DNA from: Stomatobaculum sp. | Lineage (GTDB): Bacteria > Bacillota_A > Clostridia > Lachnospirales > Lachnospiraceae | DNA length: 31,188 bases | Direction: 5' to 3' | NCBI GenBank assembly: GCA_017449925.1 | Contig: JAFSYO010000164.1 | Span: 1 to 31,188, forward strand | Part shown: piece by piece, positions 16,644 to 25,576 of the stretch | Layout of the letters: every line of letters begins with the position of its first letter | How positions within the stretch are numbered: position 1 is the first letter of the stretch | Notes under the pieces: generated by a model | The model's database searches: none | Told to the model about the DNA's origin: nothing | What the model saw: only the letters and a program-made list of their open reading frames with translations | Translations under genes and position numbers: made by a program

Positions 16644-17993
16644 CAGACACTGAAGCTGCCGGAAGAATTTCTTCTAGGCATGGAACAATTGCTTGGCGAA
16701 GAATACGAAGTATTTCTTAACTCCCTGGCAGAACGGCCCTTGTCCGGGCTCCGCGTCAATACTATGAAAACGGAGCCGGAGTATATAAGCCGTACCTTTG
16801 GAGACCTTCGGAGAGTGCCGTGGACGGAAAACGGGTTTTATCTTCCGGAGGAAAGCAGGTGCACAAAGCATCCGTATTATTATGCCGGACTGTACTATAT
16901 CCAGGAGCCTTCCGCCATGTCCAGCGCGGCACTGCTCGGTACCAGGCCCGGGGAACGTGTGCTGGATCTCTGTGCCGCTCCAGGAGGCAAGACTACACAG
17001 ATCGGTGCGGATCTGAAGGGAGAAGGCATTCTTTACGCCAACGATCTCAGCAGTTCCAGGGCAAAAGCGCTGCTGAAGAACATCGAACTGATGGGGATCA
17101 GAAACGCTTATGTATGCTGTGAGGATTCTACAGCCCTGAGGCGGGAGTTCCCTCTGTATTTTGACCGCATTCTCGTGGATGCTCCCTGTTCCGGGGAAGG
17201 CATGTTCCGGAAACACCCGGCAGTCATCAAGGCCTGGGTAGAGCACGGGAAGGATTTCTATTGTCCCGTCCAGAAAATACTTCTTTCGGACGCGGCTGAG
17301 ATGCTGAAGCCGGGAGGAACTCTTCTTTATTCCACCTGCACTTACAACCCGAATGAAGACGAAAACCAGATCATCGCGTTCCTGGAGGGCCATCCGGATT
17401 TTGTTCTGGATCCTGTACCGATGAGGGAAGGATTTGTTTCCTCTTCCCTGCTTCCAGGAACAGTACGTCTGTTTCCGCATAAAGCCGAAGCGGAAGGACA
17501 CTTTGTGGCACGCCTTAAAAAAACTGGCACCCCCTCCGCCGGTTCCGGTACAGACAGGAACGAAAGGAAAGACGCCGTCTCTCTTTTGGGAGACATGGAG
17601 GACTTTTTTGAGAAAGTCAGCTGGAAGCCGGATCCGGCAAACATACTGCAGCAGGGAGAGTACATTTCCCTTCTTCCTTCCGCAGGCGGCCTGAGACGCG
17701 GGCTCCGGTACCTGAGGACCGGACTTCTGCTCGGGCAGCTGAAAAACCGGCGTTTCCGCCCCTCCCAGGCGCTGGCTATGGCGCTGAAAAAGGAAGACTG
17801 GGCAGATCCGGCTGATTTTTCTTCCGGGGATCCCGATGTTATCCGGTACCTGAAGGGGGAGACCGTTTCTTCGCCGGATGAAAAGGGAAAAGGCTGGAGA
17901 CTGTTCTGCACCGACGGATTCCCGCTGGGCTTTGTGAAACAGGACGGCGACAGACTGAAAAACATGTACCTTCCGGGCTGGAGGATGATGTGA
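16641..17993 (+). CDS. RsmF-like rRNA cytosine-C5 methyltransferase (NOL1/NOP2/Sun family)
   Basis: This 450-residue enzyme should methylate C5 of a cytosine in rRNA. It has the SAM motif LDLCAAPGGKTTQ (about 108-120) and both catalytic-cycle cysteines: C183 in APCSGEGMF and C233 in STCTY. The RKHP segment after the first cysteine and the C-terminal domain after about residue 300 resemble the RsmF (YebU) branch rather than RsmB; the target base cannot be read from sequence. The start is a TTG with GGAGGAG at 16627-16633 and ideal spacing. It follows a terminator, yet I see no clear promoter in the short gap. It touches the RsuA-type gene by 1 base. Confidence 0.93.
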   Translation: MQTLKLPEEFLLGMEQLLGEEYEVFLNSLAERPLSGLRVNTMKTEPEYISRTFGDLRRVPWTENGFYLPEESRCTKHPYYYAGLYYIQEPSAMSSAALLGTRPGERVLDLCAAPGGKTTQIGADLKGEGILYANDLSSSRAKALLKNIELMGIRNAYVCCEDSTALRREFPLYFDRILVDAPCSGEGMFRKHPAVIKAWVEHGKDFYCPVQKILLSDAAEMLKPGGTLLYSTCTYNPNEDENQIIAFLEGHPDFVLDPVPMREGFVSSSLLPGTVRLFPHKAEAEGHFVARLKKTGTPSAGSGTDRNERKDAVSLLGDMEDFFEKVSWKPDPANILQQGEYISLLPSAGGLRRGLRYLRTGLLLGQLKNRRFRPSQALAMALKKEDWADPADFSSGDPDVIRYLKGETVSSPDEKGKGWRLFCTDGFPLGFVKQDGDRLKNMYLPGWRMM

Positions 17994-18724
17994 TGGGAGA
18001 AATGAGAGCGGACCGGTTTCTTTCAGTTTCCGGCATCTGCACGCGGAGTGAAGCAAAGAAAGTGATCCGGGCCGGGAGACTGAAAAAAAACGGAGTCCCG
18101 GTCACGAAGCCGGAAGTAAAGCTGGATCCGGCGAAAGATGAACTCTTTCTGGATGGAGAACGTCTCTGCCATGAAGAGCACGAATACTGGATCCTGAACA
18201 AGCCGGCTGGCATCATTTCCGCCACGGAGGACCCGCGGCATGAGACCGTGATCTCCTATATGGGCTTGAAGCGGAGAAATATGGCCCCCTGCGGCCGGCT
18301 GGATATCGATACAGAGGGACTGATCCTGGTGACGGACGACGGGGCGCTGGTGCACCGGCTTCTCGCACCTTCCTCCCATGTGGACAAAGTCTATGAAGTC
18401 AGCTACGAAGGAACTCTTCCTGAGGATGCGGCAAAGAGGACCGCGGAGGGCCTTTTACTGGAAGACGGGACAAAATGTCTCCCTGCGGAACTGACAGACA
18501 TCGGAAATCCTGCAAGAATCATTCTGCGGGAAGGAAAGTTTCATCAGGTAAAGAGGATGTTCGCCGCATTGGGATGTCCTGTCACATTTCTGAAGAGAAT
18601 CGCCTTCGGACCCCTGGTCCTGGAAGAAATGGATCTGGAGACCGGGGAGTTCAGGAAGCTGAAGGAAGAAGAGATCGAAGGGCTGAAACAGGAAGCCGGA
18701 AAAGGCAAGGAGGAGAGAACATGA
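17993..18724 (+). CDS. RsuA-family 16S rRNA pseudouridine synthase
   Basis: The 243-residue protein has an N-terminal S4 RNA-binding domain (about 5-55) and the RsuA-type catalytic block CGRLDIDTEGLILVTDDG with catalytic Asp at 104. The KVYEV and GKFHQVKRMFAALG segments are also typical. RsuA in E. coli modifies U516 of 16S rRNA; the exact target here is inferred. The ATG at 17993 is chosen over the GTG at 17990 because GGAGG at 17980-17984 is spaced 8 bases from it. It shares one base with the RsmF-like stop and overlaps the next gene by ATGA. Confidence 0.93.
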   Translation: MGEMRADRFLSVSGICTRSEAKKVIRAGRLKKNGVPVTKPEVKLDPAKDELFLDGERLCHEEHEYWILNKPAGIISATEDPRHETVISYMGLKRRNMAPCGRLDIDTEGLILVTDDGALVHRLLAPSSHVDKVYEVSYEGTLPEDAAKRTAEGLLLEDGTKCLPAELTDIGNPARIILREGKFHQVKRMFAALGCPVTFLKRIAFGPLVLEEMDLETGEFRKLKEEEIEGLKQEAGKGKEERT

Positions 18725-19479
18725 AAAAAATCGCACTGGTCAGCGGAGCATCGTCAGGAATGGGAAGATGCATGGTCATTGAGATCGCGGACCGTTTTCC
18801 CTCTCTTGATGAGATTTGGGTGACTGCCCGAAGGGAAGAGAATCTGAAAACGCTGGCGGAAGAATTTCCCGGCAGGATCCGGGTCTTTCCGGGCAATCTC
18901 CGCAGACAGGAAGTGATCGACGGCATTGCTTCAGCGCTGAAGGAAGAAGAAGCAAAGGTCTGCATTCTGGTAAATGCCGCGGGCTTCGGGAAGATCGGCA
19001 GGGAGGGGGATATCTCCCCGGCACAGACTTCCGCCATGATCGAAGTGAACTGCATCGCACTGACGGCCCTGACGGAAGCTGTCCTTCCTTACCTGCATCA
19101 GCGCTGCCGCATCATCAATTTTGCGTCGGCTGCCGCCTTCCTGCCGCAGCCGGAATTTGCTGTTTACGCAGCTACAAAAGCCTATGTCCTTTCTTACAGC
19201 CTGGCCCTCGGCAAAGAGCTTGCCTCCCGGGGAGTCACTGTTACTGCAGTGTGTCCCGGACCGGTGACGGACACAGAATTCTTCAATATCGCTGAAGAAA
19301 AGCAGGCCATGGCTGATTACAAGAAGACTTTTGTGGTCAGCCAGGAACGGGTGGTGCGGCAGGCAGTGGAAGATGCCTTTGCCGGAAAAACAGTTTCTGT
19401 CTGCGGCCTTCCGATGAAAGCTTTTCAGGCCATGACGAAGATCCTTCCCTGGGATCTGATCCTGAACTATTATCATTGA
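18721..19479 (+). CDS. Short-chain dehydrogenase/reductase family oxidoreductase
   Basis: The 252-residue product is a classical SDR. It has the dinucleotide-binding SGASSGMG at 8-15, NAAG at 85-88, a serine at 136 that fits the catalytic position, and the YxxxK pair Y149 and K153. A PGPVTDTEF segment follows. The substrate cannot be predicted. An upstream in-frame extension exists, but the ATG at 18721 overlaps the previous stop as ATGA and gives the normal SDR start (KKIALVSGASSG). It lies in the same transcription unit as the RNA-modification genes without an obvious functional link. Confidence 0.93.
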   Translation: MKKIALVSGASSGMGRCMVIEIADRFPSLDEIWVTARREENLKTLAEEFPGRIRVFPGNLRRQEVIDGIASALKEEEAKVCILVNAAGFGKIGREGDISPAQTSAMIEVNCIALTALTEAVLPYLHQRCRIINFASAAAFLPQPEFAVYAATKAYVLSYSLALGKELASRGVTVTAVCPGPVTDTEFFNIAEEKQAMADYKKTFVVSQERVVRQAVEDAFAGKTVSVCGLPMKAFQAMTKILPWDLILNYYH

Positions 19480-19497
19480 CCGGAGGTCTGCGTAGAG

Positions 19498-20055
19498 ATG
19501 CGTGTGGAAAAAGGCAGCTTCGGCTACCGGAACTATCATTTTTTGAGAAATGCCGGCATCACGGCGCTGATCGCTCTCCTGATCGCGGTCCAGATCGCCT
19601 TCGGACGGAGGAGCGGCGGATCTCTCAGTATCGTCTTTACTCTGACCGGGATCCTCTGCGTCCTGCCGCTGGCGAACGTCCTGTCGCCGCTTCTTGCAAT
19701 GATGCGCTTCCGTACTCCGGAGAGAAGTTTTTTTGAAAAGACAGAACCCTTTTCCGGCCGGGGGATCCTCCTTTACGACCTGATCTTTACGACCAAAGAG
19801 AAAGCCTTTCCTGCGGATGCCGTACTGATCCGTTCCGGCGCCATCCTGGTCTGCGGTCCCGCGGGACAGGAAGACTGCCGGAAACTGAAGGTCCATCTGG
19901 AAAACAGTCTGCGCCTGGAGCACCTGAAGCTCCACGTGAATCTGTATCCCGGAGAAGAACAGTTCCTGAAGGCGCTGGAGGCACTTCCTGAAGAGAGCGG
20001 CATCGGCAATGCCGAGCAGAAAGCAGCGGATCTTCTGAAGAACCTGTCTTACTGA
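19498..20055 (+). CDS. Predicted two-helix membrane protein, unknown function
   Basis: The 185-residue product has two hydrophobic helices near the N-terminus (about 18-36 and 43-68) and a cytosolic-looking mixed alpha/beta C-terminal half without known motifs (ILLYDLIFTTKEKAFPADAV, then LKLHVNLYPGEEQFLKAL). I do not recognise the family. The ATG is preceded by GGAGG at 19482-19486 with 11 bases of spacing. It sits between an SDR gene and an RluA-type gene in a tight run, so it is likely a real gene of the operon. Confidence 0.82.
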   Translation: MRVEKGSFGYRNYHFLRNAGITALIALLIAVQIAFGRRSGGSLSIVFTLTGILCVLPLANVLSPLLAMMRFRTPERSFFEKTEPFSGRGILLYDLIFTTKEKAFPADAVLIRSGAILVCGPAGQEDCRKLKVHLENSLRLEHLKLHVNLYPGEEQFLKALEALPEESGIGNAEQKAADLLKNLSY

Positions 20056-20071
20056 TCATAGAGGCGGAGTT

Positions 20072-21088
20072 ATGAAAGAGTTTACTGCAGGGCGGAATGA
20101 AGCAGGACAGCGTCTGGACAAGTTTCTGTTCAAGATCCTTCCGGAAGCCGGAAGGGGCTTTCTCTGCAAAATGATGCGGAAAAAGAATATCACCCTGAAC
20201 GGCGGGAAATGCGGGGGGAGCGAAAGGCTCTCCGAAGGCGACGTGGTCCGGATCTGGTTCTCCGACGAGACCCTTGAAAAATTCAGCGGCTCCTACGAAG
20301 AAAAGGCTGCTGCGGACCCGGTCTCCGTTTTGCAGGAACAGAGGACAGATCCGCTTAAAGATCTGATCCTGTTCGAAGGCAGGGAAGTCCTGCTTTTCAG
20401 TAAACCCAGGGGCATGCTTTCCCAAAAGGCAGCTCCGGGAGATATTTCTGCAAACGAACTTCTGATCAGCCATCTTCTGATGAACGGCTCTTTGACGAAG
20501 GAACAGCTGCGGACCTTCCGGCCTGCAGTGGTGAACCGGCTGGACCGGAACACCGGAGGGATCCTGATTGCCGGAAAGACTCTGCCGGCTCTTCAGGTCC
20601 TCTCGGAACTTCTGAAGAAGAGGGAGATCGAAAAATATTATCTGACGGGCGTGGCGGGTCAGTGGACAGATGCTGCGGAGATCAAGGGTTATCTGAGAAA
20701 AGATCCTCAGACGAACCTCGTTATGGTGGGAAAAGAGCCGGCTTCGGAAGAGGACCGGGAGATCCGCACCGGGATCGAACCTCTCTGTATTCTGCCGGAC
20801 CGGACACTGCTGCGGATCCACCTTATCACCGGACGTACACACCAGATCCGCGCCCATCTTGCCTCCGCGGACCATCCGGTGCTGGGGGACCCTAAGTACG
20901 GAAACAAGGAGATCAATGAGCGCCTACGCAAAGAGGCGGGCCTCCGCTTTCAGCTTCTCCACGCTTTCGAACTGCGTTTTCCTGAGAATGAAAAGCTGCC
21001 GGAAGAAGTGCGCGGCCGGGAGTTCCGGGACAAGGTTCCGGAGATGTTCGAAAAGCTGTTTCCGGGCGCCCTGAAAGAAAGGAACTAA
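20072..21088 (+). CDS. RluA-family pseudouridine synthase (RluC/RluD-like)
   Basis: The 338-residue product has an N-terminal S4-like domain (about 10-65) and the RluA catalytic motif NRLDRNTGGIL with catalytic Asp at 158. The EKYYLTGVAG and HLITGRTHQIRAHLAS blocks follow. These features place it in the RluC/RluD group that modifies 23S rRNA, but the target position cannot be assigned. A short spaced GAGG Shine-Dalgarno precedes the ATG. It is the second pseudouridine synthase in this region. Confidence 0.94.
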   Translation: MKEFTAGRNEAGQRLDKFLFKILPEAGRGFLCKMMRKKNITLNGGKCGGSERLSEGDVVRIWFSDETLEKFSGSYEEKAAADPVSVLQEQRTDPLKDLILFEGREVLLFSKPRGMLSQKAAPGDISANELLISHLLMNGSLTKEQLRTFRPAVVNRLDRNTGGILIAGKTLPALQVLSELLKKREIEKYYLTGVAGQWTDAAEIKGYLRKDPQTNLVMVGKEPASEEDREIRTGIEPLCILPDRTLLRIHLITGRTHQIRAHLASADHPVLGDPKYGNKEINERLRKEAGLRFQLLHAFELRFPENEKLPEEVRGREFRDKVPEMFEKLFPGALKERN

Positions 21089-21095
21089 GACAGAC

Positions 21096-21653
21096 ATGGG
21101 GACATGGAAGACCAGAGGACTCCGGGGCTCCGCCCTGGAGGAGCTGCTGAATGTTTCAAATGATATCTACAGGAACGCGGGGATCGCCCTGATCCAGAAG
21201 ATCCCCACGCCCATCACTCCCATGGAGATCGACAAGGCTACGCGGCACATCACCCTGGCATATTTTGACAGGAGGAGCACCGTGGACTACATCGGCGTAG
21301 TCCAGAGCATTCCGGTGTGCTATGACGCGAAGGAATGCGCCGAAGATACCTTCCCGCTCTCAAATATCCATGAGCACCAGATCGATTTTATGCTGCGGTT
21401 CGAAGAGCAGAGAGGAGTTTCCTTCTTTATCATCAGCTTTACTTCCCGGGACGAGGTGTTTTTCCTGCCCTTCCGGGACGTGTACCGCTACTGGCGGCGC
21501 ATGGAAAGCGGCGGAAGAAAAAGCTTTACTTATGATGAAATGGACAAAAGCTACCGTGTCAGGAAGAGCAGGGAGGTCCCTCTCCACTACCTGGAGCAGC
21601 TGGAGAAGTACCTGGAGCGCATCGAAGAGTACAGCGAACCCCAGGATTACTGA
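21096..21653 (+). CDS. recU: Holliday junction resolvase RecU
   Basis: RecU cleaves Holliday junctions during recombination and chromosome segregation in Firmicutes. The 185-residue product matches the family through RGSALEELLNVSNDIYR, the KIPTPI segment, and the STVDYIGV...YDAKE motif, with D64, D77 and K79 in the nuclease core. The HQIDFMLRF block follows. The length is normal. An AAAGGAA Shine-Dalgarno lies at 21078-21084. In Bacillus recU is next to a penicillin-binding protein gene; here it stands between an RluA-type gene and the his operon. Confidence 0.92.
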   Translation: MGTWKTRGLRGSALEELLNVSNDIYRNAGIALIQKIPTPITPMEIDKATRHITLAYFDRRSTVDYIGVVQSIPVCYDAKECAEDTFPLSNIHEHQIDFMLRFEEQRGVSFFIISFTSRDEVFFLPFRDVYRYWRRMESGGRKSFTYDEMDKSYRVRKSREVPLHYLEQLEKYLERIEEYSEPQDY

Positions 21654-21663
21654 GAAGCCGCGG

Positions 21664-21692
21664 TTGACAGATATAATTTACTTTGATAGCAT
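21664..21692 (+). promoter_or_regulatory. Predicted promoter for the his gene cluster
   Basis: A perfect TTGACA -35 box (21664-21669) is separated by 17 bp from a TAGCAT -10 box (21687-21692). The leader before hisZ would be only about 26 bases, leaving no room for a T-box or attenuator. Confidence 0.65.
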
Positions 21693-21724
21693 GGTAACGT
21701 GCGAAAGTGAAAGGGGGATGCCCT

Positions 21725-22921
21725 ATGGATACATTGCTCCATACACCTGACGGGGTGCGCGATGTCTACGGACAGGAATGTGCTGCCCGGAGAAAAATAC
21801 AGAAAGCTGTGATGCACCAATTCCGTCTCTACGGTTATGAGTGCATCGACACGCCCAGTTTCGAGTTTTTTGATGTGTTCAACCAGCCCGGAGGAACTGT
21901 CTCCTCCAGGGAGATGTACAAGTTTTTTGACCGGGACAACAGGACGCTGGTGCTGCGGCCGGATATGACGCCGGCGGTGGCCCGGGCGGCGGCTAAATTC
22001 TTCGGAGAAGAGGATCACGCCGTGCGGCTCTGCTATTCCGGAAGCGTTTTCCTGAACCACTATAATTACAAGGGCAGCATGAGTGAAATGGTGCAGACCG
22101 GTGTGGAGCTGATCGGGGATGCTTCCGTGGATGCGGATGTGGAGATGCTGCTTCTGACCATTGAAAGTCTTCTGGCCTCCGGCCTGAAGGAGTTCCAGGT
22201 GGAAGTCGGTGAAGTCGGATTCTACCGCGGACTGGTGGAAGAGGCCGGACTGACGCCGGAAGAGGACCTCTGTCTCAGGACGCTGATCGAGAATAAGAAC
22301 AGTTTCGGAGTAGAGGAATTCGTAGACGCGAACATCACGGATCCTGAACTCCGCCGGGGCTTCCTGAAACTTCCGGAACTGTTCGGAAGCATCAGCACCG
22401 TATCGGAAGCAGCGGAGCTTACCCGCAGCACAAAAGCCCGGCAGGCGATCCGACGCCTGGAAAAGATCAGCCATCTGATCGGCATTTACGGCCTTTCCGA
22501 TTACGTGAGCTATGATCTCGGCATGCTCAGCATGCACGATTATTACACAGGAATGATCTTCCGCGCCTATTCCTACGGCACCGGCGATTACATCGTCCAG
22601 GGAGGCCGCTACGACAGACTGCTGAAACAGTTCGGCAAGGACGCCCCGGCAGTGGGCTTGGGCATCACTCTGAACCGGCTGATGGCAGCCCTCAGGGGAC
22701 AGAAGATCGACGTTCAGACGGAGCTGCTGTCCGCGCTGGTGGTCTATGACAAGATCCATACCGAACAGGCTGTGAAGCTGATCCGGAAACTCCGGGGAGA
22801 AGGAAAACGAGTGGCATCGGAACTGTTCCGGCCGGAAGAAACAGAACAGGGTTACCGCGCCTATGCGGAGCGGATCGGAGCCGAAAAGCTGTTTATGATA
22901 ACGGAAGGCGGTGAGGGCTGA
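21725..22921 (+). CDS. hisZ: ATP phosphoribosyltransferase regulatory subunit
   Basis: HisZ is a catalytically inactive relative of histidyl-tRNA synthetase that assembles with short-form HisG and is required for its activity and feedback inhibition by histidine. The 398-residue product shows the class II synthetase-like pattern ([13 protein letters not shown] near the start, [17 protein letters not shown], and the [12 protein letters not shown] block). An in-frame GTG upstream is possible, but the ATG at 21725 has an AAGGGGGA Shine-Dalgarno and gives the typical N-terminus. It ends where hisG begins, matching its role as partner. Confidence 0.95.
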   Translation: MDTLLHTPDGVRDVYGQECAARRKIQKAVMHQFRLYGYECIDTPSFEFFDVFNQPGGTVSSREMYKFFDRDNRTLVLRPDMTPAVARAAAKFFGEEDHAVRLCYSGSVFLNHYNYKGSMSEMVQTGVELIGDASVDADVEMLLLTIESLLASGLKEFQVEVGEVGFYRGLVEEAGLTPEEDLCLRTLIENKNSFGVEEFVDANITDPELRRGFLKLPELFGSISTVSEAAELTRSTKARQAIRRLEKISHLIGIYGLSDYVSYDLGMLSMHDYYTGMIFRAYSYGTGDYIVQGGRYDRLLKQFGKDAPAVGLGITLNRLMAALRGQKIDVQTELLSALVVYDKIHTEQAVKLIRKLRGEGKRVASELFRPEETEQGYRAYAERIGAEKLFMITEGGEG

Positions 22922-22922
22922 T

Positions 22923-23573
22923 ATGAGGTACATTACCGTAGCACTGGCCAAGGGACGCCTTGCGGACCGCGCGATGGAGTACTTCTCCAGGATCGGCTGT
23001 CCCTGTGAGGAAATGAAGGACAAGAAGTCCAGAAAGCTTATTTTCACCAATGAAGAGGCCGGCGTGCGCTTTTTCCTCGCCAAGGCCAGCGATGTGCCCA
23101 CCTACGTTGAGTACGGCGCCGCTGATCTGGGGATCGTTGGAAAGGACACGATACTGGAGGAAGGACGGACCCTCTTCGAAGTACTGGACCTGAAGATCGG
23201 AAAATGCAGAATGTGCGTCTGCGGTCCTGCTGCCGCAGAGCGGCTTCTCAGACAGCGGGAACAGATCCGGGTCGCGACGAAATACCCCAATATCGCGAAG
23301 GACTATTTCTACAACAAGAAGCACCAGACGGTGGAGATCATCAAACTGAACGGCTCTGTGGAGCTTGCACCCATCGTAGGGCTTTCCGAAGTGATCGTGG
23401 ATATCGTGGAGACCGGCAGCACCCTGAAGGAGAACGGCCTTACGGTCCTGGAGGAAGTCTGCGATCTTTCCGCCCGGGTGGTGGTGAACAGGGTGTCCAT
23501 GAAACGGGAAAGCGAACGGATCGGGGATATGATCCGGAAACTCCGAAAGCTGGTGGCTGAGGAATCGCAGTAA
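22923..23573 (+). CDS. hisG: ATP phosphoribosyltransferase catalytic subunit, short form
   Basis: HisG joins ATP and PRPP to start histidine synthesis. At 216 residues it is the short form, which lacks the C-terminal regulatory domain and needs HisZ. It shows TVALAKGRL at the N-terminus, DLGIVGKD, and the PRPP-binding signature block ending [12 protein letters not shown]. The ATG at 22923 is preceded by GTGAGGG; a GTG at 22911 would extend it inside hisZ with no clear need. It follows hisZ directly, so the complex partners are co-expressed. Confidence 0.96.
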   Translation: MRYITVALAKGRLADRAMEYFSRIGCPCEEMKDKKSRKLIFTNEEAGVRFFLAKASDVPTYVEYGAADLGIVGKDTILEEGRTLFEVLDLKIGKCRMCVCGPAAAERLLRQREQIRVATKYPNIAKDYFYNKKHQTVEIIKLNGSVELAPIVGLSEVIVDIVETGSTLKENGLTVLEEVCDLSARVVVNRVSMKRESERIGDMIRKLRKLVAEESQ

Positions 23574-23600
23574 CAGATTCACATGAAAGGAGATAGTTTC

Positions 23601-24320
23601 ATGCAGCTGTATCCTGCAATTGATCTGAAAGACGGAAAATGCGTCAGGCTCCGGCAGGGGCTTTTTTCCGATGTGAAAACCTATTCTGACGATCCGGCGG
23701 AGATGGCAGTCCGCTGGGCTTCCTGCGGCGCGACCTTTCTCCATGTGGTGGACCTGGACGGAGCGCTGAAGGGCCAGTCCGTGAATCTTCCCGTGATCCG
23801 GGAGATCCGGAAAGCAGTGGACATTCCCATCGAGATCGGCGGCGGCATCCGCAGCGCTGAAGCTGCGAAAGTCCTTCTGGACGCCGGCATCGACCGCGTG
23901 ATCGTAGGCACGAAGGCAGTGAAGGACCCTGATTTCATGCGGCGCCTGGTGGAGACCTTCGGTCCTGACGCGGTGGTGGCAGGTGTGGACGCGAAGAATG
24001 GCATTGTCGCAGTGGAAGGGTGGGAAGCTCTTTCAGGTGTCCGGGCGGAGGAACTCTGCCTCAGGATGAAGGAGGACGGTGTCCGCCACATCGTATACAC
24101 GGACATTTCCAGGGACGGAATGCTGACCGGCCCTAATGTGGAAGCGACCAAAGCCCTGACGGAGGCGACGGACCTGGATGTGATCGCCTCCGGAGGCATG
24201 TCTTCCATGGAAGATCTGGAGCGGCTTTCCGCCGCCGGGATCCGGGGCGCCATCATTGGAAAAGCCCTGTATGAAGGCAGGATCGATCTTGCCGAAGCAG
24301 TGAGGAGATTTCAGAAATGA
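23601..24320 (+). CDS. hisA: ProFAR isomerase (phosphoribosylformimino-5-aminoimidazole carboxamide ribotide isomerase)
   Basis: HisA catalyses the fourth step of histidine synthesis, an Amadori rearrangement in a (beta-alpha)8 barrel. The 239-residue product has both catalytic aspartates, D8 (AIDLKDG) and D130 (GVDAKNG), plus the phosphate-binding IGGGIRS and the [13 protein letters not shown] segment. The ATG at 23601 has an AAAGGAG Shine-Dalgarno at good distance; the ATG at 23583 that precedes it lacks one. Its stop overlaps the hisIE start as ATGA. Confidence 0.96.
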   Translation: MQLYPAIDLKDGKCVRLRQGLFSDVKTYSDDPAEMAVRWASCGATFLHVVDLDGALKGQSVNLPVIREIRKAVDIPIEIGGGIRSAEAAKVLLDAGIDRVIVGTKAVKDPDFMRRLVETFGPDAVVAGVDAKNGIVAVEGWEALSGVRAEELCLRMKEDGVRHIVYTDISRDGMLTGPNVEATKALTEATDLDVIASGGMSSMEDLERLSAAGIRGAIIGKALYEGRIDLAEAVRRFQK

Positions 24321-25555
24321 AGAAGAAAATATACGCAGGTTTCGTGCTGGATGATGTTTCCCCGGAGGAAGCGGTCAATGCCGCCCTGACCGGAGCTGAC
24401 GGAATCGTCATGACAGACGTTTCCGAAGACGACGAGGAACATGACGCCTTTATGGGCGGCATCCGGGAGCTTGCCAGGCGCGTGGAAGCGCCGCTGATCT
24501 CAGGAGGAAGAGTCAAACGGCTGGAGGATGTGAAAAAATATCTCTATGCAGGTTCTTCCGGCGTGTATCTGGACGCTGCCGAGGAGAGCAATCTCGAGCT
24601 TTTAAAGGAAGCTGCGGACCGGTTCGGCGGCAGCAAGATCTGGATCTGCATCAGCAGTCCGGAACAGTCCGGAAAAGTCAGAGAAGTCCTCACCGGGGAC
24701 ATCGCCGGCCTGATCGTAAACACCGAGGCTGCGGACAGCAGCTTTTTTGACGAGTGGGCGGACTTCCCGGGGGATATCCTCCTTACTTCCCCCGAGGATC
24801 CGGAGGCTGCAGCGCGGACCCTTGAGCTTCCCTGCAGCGGCGCGCTGATCCTGAACGACAGCCCGGATCAGATCGACTACATGGAGCTGAAGACCGGCCT
24901 GAGGAAGAAGGGGATCGGGACTGAGATCCTTGCCCCTGCTTTCAGCTGGGACGATATCAAAAAGGATCCCCAGGGACTGCTTCCAGTAGTGGTGCAGGAT
25001 TATAAGACCCTGGATGTCCTGATGGTCGCCTGGATGAACGAAGAAGCTTACCTGAAGACACTGGAGACCGGGCGGATGACCTACTGGTCCCGCTCCAGGC
25101 AGTCTCTGTGGCTGAAGGGCGAAACCTCCGGTCATTTCCAGTTCGTTAAGTCCCTGACCCTGGACTGCGACAAGGACACGCTTCTCGCGAAGGTGTTCCA
25201 GGTGGGCGCGGCCTGCCACACCGGTTCCTGGTCCTGCTTTTTCAATACGGTGGCGGAGAAACCGGAAAGCCACAAAAACCCCCATCGGATCTTCGAAGAT
25301 GTGTACCAGGTGATCCTGGACCGGAAGGAGCATCCGAAGGAAGGGTCCTACACCAACTATCTGTTCGACAAAGGGATCGACAAGATCCTGAAAAAAGTCG
25401 GCGAAGAAGCGACGGAGATCGTCATCGCTGCGAAGAATCCGGATGCAGAAGAACTGAAATATGAAATCTGTGATTTTCTTTATCACGTCATGGTACTGAT
25501 GGCGGAAAAGGGAGTCACCTGGGAAGATGTGACACAGGAGCTCGCCAACCGATAA
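24317..25555 (+). CDS. hisIE: HisIE with an extra N-terminal degenerate HisF-like domain
   Basis: The C-terminal two thirds are a normal bifunctional HisIE: phosphoribosyl-AMP cyclohydrolase (about 209-315, metal ligands D283, D285 and D287 in DCDKD, plus C300 and C307) and phosphoribosyl-ATP pyrophosphohydrolase (about 325-412, with [15 protein letters not shown]). Residues 1-205 form an additional domain resembling HisF: the [21 protein letters not shown] segment (61-81) aligns by eye with the phosphate-site region of HisF, and the end ([10 protein letters not shown]) also fits. The catalytic aspartate expected in the 'AIDAKR' position is replaced (WICISSPE), and the KDG loop after the first aspartate is missing. 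The domain probably lacks cyclase activity. It sits where hisF is often found. Confidence 0.9.
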   Translation: MKKKIYAGFVLDDVSPEEAVNAALTGADGIVMTDVSEDDEEHDAFMGGIRELARRVEAPLISGGRVKRLEDVKKYLYAGSSGVYLDAAEESNLELLKEAADRFGGSKIWICISSPEQSGKVREVLTGDIAGLIVNTEAADSSFFDEWADFPGDILLTSPEDPEAAARTLELPCSGALILNDSPDQIDYMELKTGLRKKGIGTEILAPAFSWDDIKKDPQGLLPVVVQDYKTLDVLMVAWMNEEAYLKTLETGRMTYWSRSRQSLWLKGETSGHFQFVKSLTLDCDKDTLLAKVFQVGAACHTGSWSCFFNTVAEKPESHKNPHRIFEDVYQVILDRKEHPKEGSYTNYLFDKGIDKILKKVGEEATEIVIAAKNPDAEELKYEICDFLYHVMVLMAEKGVTWEDVTQELANR

Positions 25556-25576
25556 GGACAGGCTCCGGAGAAGACT

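Noticed and set aside
16674..18056. A 460-codon open frame opposite the RsmF-like gene
   Set aside because: Antisense shadow; the sense strand has both catalytic cysteines and the SAM motif.
21672..21677. TATAAT as the -10 box of the his promoter
   Set aside because: It lies only 2 bp after the TTGACA -35 box, too close to be used with it; the TAGCAT at 17 bp is the better partner.
21647..23101. A 484-codon open frame opposite hisZ and hisG
   Set aside because: Shadow of well-supported genes, with no recognisable protein motif.
24317..24931. Annotating the N-terminal part of hisIE as a functional hisF
   Set aside because: It is shorter than HisF, lacks the KDG loop and the second catalytic aspartate, and is continuous with HisI without a stop or a new start.
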